Source of the DNA: Phalacrocorax aristotelis
Taxonomy: Eukaryota > Chordata > Aves > Suliformes > Phalacrocoracidae
DNA length: 64,000 bases
Reading direction: 5' to 3'
Assembly: GCF_949628215.1 (NCBI RefSeq)
Contig: NC_134276.1
Span: forward strand, 126,294,125 to 126,358,124
Shown here: positions 13,301-25,300 of the stretch, piece after piece
Position numbering within the stretch: the first letter of the stretch is position 1
How the letters are laid out: each line of letters opens with the position of its first letter
Notes under the pieces: generated by a model
What the model saw: the letters and a program-made list of their open reading frames with translations, nothing else
The model's database searches: none
Told to the model about the DNA's origin: nothing
Position numbers and translations under genes: made by a program

Positions 13301-16300
13301 TCATGGAATAAAGCACAATCATGGAAACTATAAAGGGAAAGCTGAAAAGTTTAAGCTAAACACCGTCATTTATCGTTGTAACTTTTAATAGGGCCGATAT
13401 TTACAACAGTAGCTATATTTTTTGACAAAAAAAATCTAAATCAAACTAGTTCTTCTACACCTCTGCCCAAGGGAAAATTATGCTATAGCATAATCAATCG
13501 CTGAATTTATGTTACTTACTTTGACTTTGTCATTGAGTTGAGCTCTGATAATAGGGCCCAAGATTCCAGTTTCTTTGGGACGAGGATTTTCCAGCCGTTT
13601 AGTGAAGCTGGCATCAGAATATTGTCTAAAAATAGCCTTTTTATACTTTTTACCTATGAGATTTGAGAAGTTTTCCAAGTGCTGTGCTTTATAGTATCTT
13701 AAAAATAAAGGAAAAGACAAATGATCAACAAAACTTGAATAGTTACATCTACTAGAATACAGAATTAGTACTCAAGCAACTGGTAGAAACCTCACTGCTT
13801 GAAAAAAAAATCCAAACTCTAAACTAACCTTATGCTCTTCACCCCAAATTCTAACCTAAATTAGGTAAGAAGCAGCTTGGAACATTATTTGTGTTTCAGT
13901 ATCATATATGACCAGTTAGTATCAGGGTCTACATTTAATTTAATGGGGTATACACGCAAGAAGGAAACAAACTTCAGCAGGAGCTACATTTCCAAGATAA
14001 TTTAGCAGAAATCACTGTTCTCCTTTTACAAAGGCACAGATGACCATAGGGGAAAAAAAAAATTTGCTTATAGTAGCAAAGACTCTAGGAGAGACAGGAA
14101 CAGATAATCCTGGTGAAGCACCACACAATAAGTAGTGTTATACTCAGGCTTAAAAACATTAGAATTGTTAATGCTGAGAGCAAAACTAAGATAAATACTG
14201 GGAAGAAACAGAGTAACATGTTTGTCATGTCACTTGTGCTTCAAAAAAGGTTACTGAACAGGGATAAACTCTAATTTTGAACAAAGGAGGAAAAATCAGA
14301 GCACTAAAGTGGTTAAGTAATGCCGCCATGTAACTAGCAGGGAAAGATATAAAAGTTTGCTCCATGCAGTCCGAGAGCAAATAAGAAGGGAAGCAAATCA
14401 TACCAACGAAGGAAGAATACTCAGAGTTATGTGAATACTATATTCTAAGGAGTCATATGGAACTGTATCCCCATACAGGGTAAGGAATTTGTATTGTTCT
14501 GCTAAAAACCTTAAATGTTCTTATGAACATCAGGTTGTAAAGTCAGCAGTACTCTAGCAGTAGGGAACTGACAGATTGCAAATTTAATCTTGCAGTGCAC
14601 TGGCAGCATTGTGTACTATGACCTCCAATATATTACAGGATTCCTTCTATTTACCCTAAGTTAAACAAAATAGCCCAACATGCTTACTTATTAAAACTTT
14701 TACTACATCTACATTGGTGCCATGCAAAGGTCATTTCTCCCACTGTGTAAACACTTCATTTTACTGATCTTTTAAAAACTTCTATTCTCCAGAAATATTC
14801 CCTCCCTCCCTTTCCCTTCCTCTTAAGGATTGTTTATTTCAGCAGAATTCATTTTGGGAAGTAATTTAGAAAATAGGCTTGTCTGCTACTTAGGGCATTT
14901 CCTAAGTCATCTTCATATTTTGGGTTCCCTGTGAGATGCAAAAGAAGGTATCCACTTTTGGGGTCCTCAGCAAAGGAAGTCATTGACACACTGGTGGGAG
15001 TCCAGTGGAGGGCCACCACAGTGATTAGGGAGCTAGAGCACATGACAGAGACACAAAATCTCAGCTTATTCAGTCATGCGAAGACACAGCTAAGGGAGCA
15101 TCTTACTTTTATCTTCAACTATGAAATGCTAGGTTATAGAGAAAACAGAACCAGACTCTTCTCAGAGTTGCATAGTGAAGAGGTGAGACACAATGGACAC
15201 GAGCTGCAACATGAGAAAGTCTGATTACATATAAGGAAAAAACTTCAGTGTGAGGTTGCAAATGTGCCCAGAGAAGTTGAAGAGTCCCCATCCTTGGAGA
15301 TAATGAAAACTTAACTGGATAAGACCCCGTACAACTGGATCCAACTTTGCCGTTGGATACCCAGAGGTCCTCTCCAACCTGAATTATTCTGTGATTTCAT
15401 GTTAACATTCCATATTATGCTGACGAAGTATTACTTTACCTATCAAGGCTGTCTGGAATATTTGGGGCATAATCCCAAGTGACTTCTTCTGCAGCAATGA
15501 AATATTCCCAGCTTTTGACCATAAGACGTTCTTTATAGGAGAGACGACTCTTCTTCACCATTTTGTCCCCACAGTCTCTTACAGAGAGGTAACCGTGCAT
15601 TCCAGCTAATTGAGAAGAAAGAGTACCATAGTGATTTTCCATTTTATGAATCCTTACTACTTTGGCTGCATTTCTCATTTCTTTAGCTAAGGCTGTCAGC
15701 AGATGTTTGTTCATCTGATTGCCATCTTTTCAGGCTTGAAAAGGCTGCGCGTGTGTGGACTATATATAGGCTGGCAGCCTTCCAAAGAGCCCACATTAAT
15801 CAAATGGAATACAGAAGCTCTCCCAACTAGCCCTCTTCGACAATACCAGCTGAACAGATAATAGCTATGTTTTTCCTTTTTTTTTTTTTTGTGGGGGGTT
15901 GTTTGTTTTTTTTTTTTCCCCAAAACATGTCTTCCAGCTCTTGTAAGAGAGACATTTCTCTTGTTCTTTAAAACAGAATTCTGATCACTGCTGAGAGAGA
16001 TACCCACTTTCAAATGATGAACAGCAAATATTTCATCAGATTGAGTGACCCTTAGCTGGAAGTGTTCGGTTTCTCAGGAATAGGTGGTTCATTTTATAAC
16101 GGCGCTTATCTGAACACTTCACAGAGTCTTAGATGCTGGAGTACTGATTCACTGTTGCTCTTTTATCTGCACACAGCAGTAAAGTTGCAGATAAGAACAC
16201 CTTTTAGTTCACTGTGCACTTCTCATTCCAACAGAATGCCCTGTTCTCCAGGCGTTTCTTAGCGAAATGACAACGATCTGAAACACAGTAACTATACCAT

Positions 16301-19300
16301 TGCAAAACAGTAGAAGACATTTGGGACATAAAGAGGAGTACAGCTCTACAGTCGCTTAATAAATAGATGTTTCCTTGCCTTGCAGGTGCTTTTGGACAAG
16401 AGAAGATATCAGCCACCTTCCTTCCTCACTCACTGTCATGTTTACTGTGGTTGATGTTCCTCCCACTAGGTTAACAGTAGAAACTCGGTGATGTCTTTGC
16501 TCCATGGACTGGCCATTGATATGAATGGAGAAAATTTCTGGTTTGGAACTCATTCCTATCAAATGCCAGCTAATGTTGTCATATGCACAAGCCTCTAAAT
16601 CTGAAAGAGAAATGAGAGTAGTGTTCAGAATACAGGCAAATCATGCAAGTTCTCTACGCACACTAGGTCTGAAGGGAATCTTCGCTCGAAACATTAAAAA
16701 TAAATCTGACTCCTGTGATCAGTGTTTGCAACAAGAGGTCAGTTTCAGAAGCTTGTAAATGGAACAGATACCAAAATCCTGTACATCAGTGGAAGATAGG
16801 TGTTTAAATCTTACATGCAAGTGACAACCTGACTTATAGTGAGCTGGGGAAAAAGGAAGAAAAGCAGTAGCCTCTTTTGGAAAACTGATCTGTCCTTGGG
16901 GGGGGGGGGGGGGGAGGAGAAAAAAAGTAAAGAAAAAGGCAGGGATCTAAGCTAAAGAATGAGGTTTTATCTATTGACAGTAACTACCCTATCCAATATT
17001 TGTTTAAAAAAAGCCACCTAAGACTATCTTTTGTATTTGCTCAATGGACTGGACAGAGATATGAAAGTAATTCCTTAGGAGAACAAGAGGAAAATACTAG
17101 CAACAGAATAATCCCATTATCACCTTCCTAGTCTTCCCACTTAATTGTCTAATTTAATGGTGACTGACTTTCCACTTTCAGGAAGTTCTTCACCTATTAT
17201 GTTCTATATGCTGTAAAACCAGCAGTTCACTTAACTACATCACACTCTCCCCATCAGGGATTTCTTATTCGTTCAAGTTAGTAATCCCATTCCTAGAGGA
17301 GAACTCTTCTTAGAGGTAATCTTGTGGTTCTTATCAACCATATGGCATGACTTCCTTGTAGCAGCACAGTTTCTCCTCTAGAATTTAGATGCTCACAGAC
17401 ATGTTCTAAAAAAGGCTGTATCCCATTCCTCCACATTCCTGTTCTCTTGCATAAAAACCAAACAAAGGTAACTTCTTTACTTTGAGGGTGACAGAGCAGT
17501 GGAACAGGCTGCCCAGGGAGGTTGTGAAGTCTCCTTCCCAGGAAATATTCAAAACCCACCTGGACATGGTCCTGTGCCCCCTGCTCACGCAGCGGCGTTG
17601 GACAAGATGATCTCCAGGGGTCCCTTCCAACCCCTACTGTTCTGTGATATTCAGTCTTCATCAATGTTAATTTCATTTCATGTAAGCCTGAACAATACCT
17701 GGTAATGTTCCATCAGTGTAGCCATTAATTGTGTACTTGAGTGATGCCGATCTTTGCCAGCTCTTGTTTTCATCGAACACACCAAACATCAGCACATACT
17801 CCTTGTTGAAAAGTTTCTGTGACCCATCCTCATTTAGGCTTCCTATGAAGAAGAAACAACAGGTCTTAATTCGAAGCATAAGTAAAGCAGTTTTCACATC
17901 AATGTAGTGGCGTTGTGATTTAATGAGCTTGCTTCTCCTGTTAGCATGTACTGGCTAAGCCTGACTAAAACAAGACCTTAAGAAAGCTCATAAAGTGATT
18001 TTATTTCTGAAAGTAGTTTTGGGTTGGATCACCATGAAATCAAGTCTGTAATATCACAGATGAGATTAAACAACATGCAATCAGTTGTCTCAGACAATTC
18101 CGGCAACGTGTTGTAGGGATTGCCTTAATGAATGGGAGTGCCTAACAGGCTTCTGTCCACAATCAGTTGCTGCCCTCTCTTTGGGGCCATGAGGCAAGGA
18201 GAAGAATGATGGCAGAGTCAGCTGCAGTGTGAACGCTGCCTTTTCAAGCACTACACTGAGATCATCAGCTCTTTCAAAAGGCATAACAACGACCACTCAG
18301 CAAACCACCTTTACATACAAAAGACACTGTCAAATACTGCTGAATTTGATCAGTTATAAGAAACCATCTAGATGAGTTTGTGATACAGGTGTGATTTCTA
18401 TCAACAAGTAGAATTCATTCTGGACATCCCACACAGAACTGGTGTGATTTTACTGATTCTTTCTGCAGTTTGCTCACATCAAAAACTTCCATTTGCTACT
18501 TTCGATACATAATCCAGGACTAAAATAGATGTCCTTCTGGACTGCAGAAGCTAAAAATTTGTGAGTTTGCTGGTTATTCTACTTAGGAAGAGGCACTGGC
18601 AGCAGAAGCAGTTATCTTTTCTATAATCCTTTTTATTTATGAGAGGCTAAAAAGTCCTGTTTTCCTGCACAAAAGAAGTCTCAGCTCAACAGAGGAATTT
18701 ATCTGCTTGTCATGCAAAGATCATTAAGTCAGTGCTTTAACTCAATAGTCCACTTATTACCTTCCCAGGTTATACCACCTATGCTGCTCCAAATGTGTCA
18801 GACTGTGGTGGGTTGACCCCAGCCAGCAGCCAAGCACCCACACAGCGACTTCAGTGCTTCCCTGCCCCTGTTGGACAGGGGAGAGAACTGGAAGAGCAAC
18901 AGTGAGAAAACTTGTGGGTTGATAAAGATGGTTCAACAGGTGAAGGAGAGAGGGGAAAAAACCCAAGCAACATGAAGGAAAATCACTCATCATCTCCCAC
19001 AAGCAGACTGATACCCAGCCAGTCTCTCAGGAACAGCCACCTTGGGAGTCAACACCCCTCATTCCCCTGCACTGTGTCTTCTTCCTGTACCTCCAGCTTT
19101 TATTGCTGAGAATGATGTTATATGGTAGGAAATATCCCATTGGCCAAATTGATTAATCTGTCCAGTTGTGTCCCCTCCCAACCTCTTGCCCACCCCAGCC
19201 TTCTAGCTGGGGAGGTCTGAGCAGGAAAAAGAGAAAGCCGTGACACTGTGCAAGCACTATTCAGCAATAGCTACAAAGTGGGTGTATTATCAACACTGTT

Positions 19301-22300
19301 CAGCCACAAATCCAAAACATAGCACCATATAAGCTGCTGTGAAGAAACTTAACTCCATACCAGCCAGACCAAATACACAGGCATGTTGCACACCTACCAC
19401 ATGCAGTGCACAGTCAAAGAAACCATGTTCAGAAATCTTAAAAATTTGAGTAACTAGTCATTTGTCTTTGCTCTAGCTAGAAACATATGCTCAAATTGTC
19501 TTGAAGGTAGCAAACCAATCCACCTCAACCAACTCTAGCCCACAATATATGCATGAAATTGAGAAGCCTGAGAAGGAAGGAAAGCAAGTCATTCCAAAGG
19601 ATTTGTCCAGATTAACTCCACCAGTATTCCATTAAATGCACACATACACATGAACACAGAGAAAGAAAACTGAAGAAAACAAGGAAAATAACATGTCCTA
19701 GATAATACTAAAAGCACTAATTCTCAAAAAACTTCAGGAAGAACATCATTAATACTAATGCAACTCCTTTGAGGTGATATGAGTAGGTGTGTTCTGCAAT
19801 TAAATGGATATCTATCAGTGAGAAGAGTGCCCTTGTACAACCCACACTGAACCATTTTATGTTCACTTTCAGGAAAGCTTCGAAGTCCACATCCCTGCAG
19901 TCTGCAGTCTATACAAAAAGTGAGAGTCAAACTGCAGGGAAAGAATCAAGCTAAATAACTCACAGAACTTTCATTAAAAGAAGCATATATCAACTTGGAA
20001 AAATTTAGGATCAGCAAGTAGTTTAAGTAGCTTACACAGTAGTATGCTGTTTTGAACTCCCCTCAAATCAGTGGCATGTACCTGGCAGTTAGTTACAAAT
20101 CCTACAGGACACCTGTTCATATTAGCAGAGACAGCATTCAATGACTCAAACTGCTAAAATATCAAGTCCCTAATCACATACAAAGCAATCTTAAAAGACT
20201 TATAATCTGTTCAAATTTGTCCATATTTTCAAATGAATAGCAAAAGACACTGCTCTGATTTCAAACCCTTGTTACAGAAGGGAGTGCTACAGCCTCTTGA
20301 TCAGACAGCCTTTAGAAGGCATGGGTAAAACAATTATTTCCTGCCTTATTCTCTGGAATGGCTGAACCATTTTGAATGAAGCTGTAAAAAATACATTATT
20401 CTAAGCCAGGAAGTTTGAGGTCATATATTTAGCAGTTAAGCAACTGAAAATGGAACCAGTACAGGCATATGCATCTATTTATAGCATCTGTCCATCCTAT
20501 AATTATAGGATGGATGCTATAGTTATAGGATAGATCTGCATGAAAGTTGGATTTTAAGACATTAACATCTAAAAGAAAGATGTTGAAACCCATTTACTTT
20601 ACACTGCATGTAAAGATGTGGAAAGGAAAATAATATATCTTCCCTCATTATCATAAAACCTTAACTTTATTAAGAAATGAAACTGTATTTATTATCTTAT
20701 AGAAGTCGTAAAGCATTTCATTACCTTTTTTACAGATAAGCAGTGCTCCAATCAGACCAGAATTAAAATCCATTACCATGTTCTCGTGGGAATAATACGC
20801 ATAAGTAAGACAAGGAAGGTCAGCTTCTCTTGGACCAATTTCTTCTGTTATGTCCCACACATACGTGTAGACCTGGCCTGGAAGTACAGCATCATCTTGT
20901 TTTTCTGCAGATGATGTTCTGTCATCATACAGGGAGCCTGCCAAGAAAAGAGTCAGTTGGATGGCATGAAGACAAAGAGCAATTGAAGCATCTGGAATGT
21001 CCTCCAGATCAATTCCAGAAGCTTGGTTTGTTTCTTGCCTATATGATACTTCAGCTTCAAAGAGATAACTCATGATTCTGTTCACATTGTGGACAATGGC
21101 ACAGGCAGAGTAGCTATTCGACCATCCTGTTTCTTACAGATTAAAGGTTTCCTAGAACTGTCATCACTGCCAAAAGGTAGGGCTCTTCATCAGTCTGACT
21201 AGGGTTAGGACAACATGAAGCTTCAGCCTCTGCTCACTGATGCTCTGTGGAGGAATACCACCCATTTTGTCAACTCTCTAATTGTCTCTCATAAAGCCAT
21301 TGCGCAGGCTAGCATTGCCTTGCTGCCTTAGACCTTCTGTGCACTGCGTATCCAGATGGCAGTGATGGCTCATATATATGCCTACCATATCCAGCAAATC
21401 TGCATGGATAAAGGGGAGCCAAAGAATCAAAATCCTAGGTCCAAAAGGCACATTAATAAGATAGTCAAATTGAATTGCCTATCACTTCCAATAACATGTT
21501 CTGTTCAACTCCACGAGATGGGGTTGCAAAACTCTTTTTGTACCAACACAACAAACAAAGCCTTAAATAAATTTGTAGCCTGTGGGTCAGAGCTTTGGCT
21601 GAGCACCCAGGGCAGGGCAATCCAAGAAGCATGGGCAATCAAACTCAATCTGTGCTAGTGCAGGCATTTAACCGTCAATTTGGTCACAGTTTATGATCTC
21701 TTTTTGCTAGTCTCATGAGGGTTCCAGGAGCAAAACACCACAAAGCTGAGCATGACATGCTGAGTATCAGAACAACATTATCAGCACTGTCAACTGCCTT
21801 TACCAATAATGCCTTGATGTACGCTATGGCAAGGGATTTGGGGAAGACCTGTGTTTAAGAGTCTGCGTGTCCTGAAATAGAATATTTTGCAATTACATGG
21901 GGCTTAGACCAGATGACCTCCAGAGGTGCCTTCCAACCTCAACCACTCTGATTCAGTGAAACGGTATTAGCACTCAGGCAGCTGGTCAGGAGACTGCATG
22001 TCAGATGACACTTATATTCCTAGTGTTACACTGATGAAACAGAATGGAGCTAATAATGGGTGTGAAGTTTTAATCCAGGACCAACAGATACTTGTGTTAA
22101 ACATATCTTCAAATATTGGTCTGGGCCCATCTCAATTTTTCATGCAGTAGTCTAGAAGTAAATGAACATGGAGTTTTTACAATATTTACCTTCTGCATTT
22201 TTATTGTAAACTATGCCTTGAGGATGAATGCTCACTGGCTTGTCAGCCATATTCTTAAGGTGAACTACTAAAGTATCTCCCACTTCAGCACGCAGAGTTG

Positions 22301-25300
22301 GTCCCAGAAGTCCTGCAGTTTTTCAAGATAAAGAGAAAGGAAAATGTGAGCAAAACTATGTTTAGTGAAACAAAGAGTTCTCTCCCCCATTAGAGAACAT
22401 GAGCTCTCAAAGTACAAGTTGCAAAATTAATACAGGCAGAGAATGCAATACCACTGCAACGAAGATCTACCTGTAAAAGGCACATGGGGATTTAAAACCT
22501 GCAGCTCAGTCAGAAATTTTATAAATTGTGTATCTGGCAACCAGCACTTAAAAATCACAGGAAAAATGGTAGATTGCCAGGGGCGGGGGTTGGTGGTGGT
22601 GTGGGGCTGGTGGGGAGTTATTTCCAGATACAGAAAATTTATCAAAAGGTTCATGCTGAGGTTCATTGGGAATTTCTAGGAATTCTTCACATACAATTTA
22701 AACAGTTTTAGGAAGGCAGACATTTTATACCTTACGAGTTTAGAGAAAGGCATTCACAAGCACATTTCTTTGAGTAGCACTCTCAATGCCAGACGCCACA
22801 GAACAAAATCTTTTGACCCCAAAGTGTTATCTAAAGAAAATCAGTTCCATGCTGTGAATTTCTTGAGGCATGGCCTGCAAAAGGTTTCAAGAGGTGCTTG
22901 TATCCCTGCTCCCCACGTTGCAAAAATAAGCAATGGAAGAAACCTGCTAAGACAATCCTTGGCTTGTTAATCTCTTTCCTCGTAAACTATTTTGTAAATC
23001 TCTTTCTCTGAAAAGAAAGAAGCAGTTTCAGAAAGCACAGGAGAACAAACAGAACTGGAAGGAATCAGATCATAGACTAGACCTTTCAGGGCAACTTGCA
23101 GAAATTTAATGTCACCAACCTCACGCACATTTACTTTGAAATCTAAATACCTAACATCTGAAGTTATTTTACCTATTAACATGAAGTGCAAACAGACTAT
23201 GTAAATACTCGGTGTAAGTATCAGAACACAAGTACCATACTTATGTATGGCATAAGTACGAGAACTTGCCTCCATCCATTTAAAGTATCTTCAAGCAGTA
23301 ACAGACGCAAAGGCAAGGGGACATCTTTCACACCCAACCTCATAGTTTTTCTTTTCCTTTTCACTGATCTATCAGAAACATATTTAGCCTTTGGCTCTTC
23401 CCATGTGAATTTATGTTGTCACCGCTGTGACTGTGCCAAACAAGTCTAAATGTGTACGGGAAGGCTCATCAGATGCTGAGAAACAAAGAGAACAACTTTG
23501 TACGGTGCAGGCAGTAGTGAGCCCCAGCTTCTGAAAATCCAACCTCTCCATGACATTTGAAAGCACAGTGCACTGTAAAGACCGCATCCCCTGTGCCTAT
23601 CTGGTTTATGCGCAAAACAGTGGACACAAAAATACAAGCTTGCTTAGCTTGTTACTGGCTTTATAACAAAGAATACACAAAAATACTCAGAAGATTTCCT
23701 TCCTATTTACCTGCAAATGTATTTGCTGGCTTTTCTTTTTTGAAATCCACTTCATATTCTCTGTAAGAAATTTTCTTAAACACAGGATCTGAATGTTCCA
23801 ATCTGAAACCAAGAGAGTTACAAAAAAAAATTAAAAGGACAGAGATTCCCAGAGATGCCACTGCTCTTTACAGATACCTCAGAGGATGAATCCTGGAATT
23901 ACATTTAATCACTTGTACATTTTGCTGAAGGCAAGGCACACAGTTCAACTCCTTGTAGTGTCTTCCCGTCTCCCTCTTACTCTATTGAACCTATGATGTT
24001 CCTGAGCCAGGCCATTTCATATTAGACATTCAATTACAGTACCTAACACAGCTTAGCCCTGATTTTGCTGGTGATTTCTATAGGTACTTTTGACTCTGCA
24101 ATGAAGGTGTCTTTGTTTTGCCCATTTAAGACAAAGAGGAAGATATCTTGAGCATGCTTAACCTAGAAAGCATCCGACAAAACACAGCGGCTGAATTTCT
24201 CTTTACTCAGCCCCATGCTTGAACTTCAAGACTCACCACAAGGATTCTACATAATCAACAGCAAGCTCCTGTAGCAGCAGTGACCTTGGAGGCAAGCACA
24301 ACACTGTTCCCTGACAACGAAGGATCTCATAGCAAGGCAGAAGATTGCTTTCTGAGAAACACTGCAAGTGATCTTAGTCTTGTTATGTAAATGAGTCAGG
24401 CACCCAGGAGACCACACAATGTTTTCATAGAAAACATTTAGGCAAGCAGAAGGACAACAGTACACAACACATCTGGAATGGAACTAATGATGATAAGAGG
24501 GCTGGAGAGATAACAGCCTGTATTTAGTTTCACATTTACTGGTTGATTTCTTATAGTATGTATGATGACTGGATTTGACAATAATTCCACTTGCTTTTTT
24601 TTGCAATGCCCTTTCAGGCACAATGATAGTGGGGAGCTGATGGGCTGCTCAAGCATAGAGAGGCTGCGCAGAGATAATGCGGCGAGCTTGCTTCAGTGAC
24701 ATCGAGGGTCCATAAGGGGGAGATCTCTTTTTGTAGAGGTCTTCTGTAAATCCCTCTGCTACGCTCTCTTACAACAGAAGAGTCAGGCAGAAGCGGTTCA
24801 TGTTTCAATTCATTCCCCTTCTTTTAAATTCACTGATAAAATTTTGTTTCACTCTTTAAGGAGAAGGACCCAATCCATAAGCTTCATTGACAAGTGCCAC
24901 CCAAATGTGGCCATGTTCAATAGAATATGCATGTAAGACTACGGGGTAGAAGAGGAAATTTATCAATGCCAATTGTACAGCTAGAAGGAACAAAATACGT
25001 AGCTTACTAACCCTTCAGAAATCTCAGACTACGCAAGCAGGTCTCGTTACATAACTTTCAGGAATGGCAGCAGCAACACTGCACGCACAGAAAATAGTTT
25101 CATTTTGCTCTGAAGTGTCTTATAAACATCACTTGCACATGGTAACAAATCTCTACGGTAAGACGACTGACACTCAGAGAAGTGAAGTGTCCTCTTCTAG
25201 CCTGTATGATTGGAAAATTAAGGAAATAGTTCAGGAAGAACCCATTTTCTTTTCAGCCTCTCTTCAGTTATTTAGAGCCAAAAGCAGAAAAGTATCAGAT

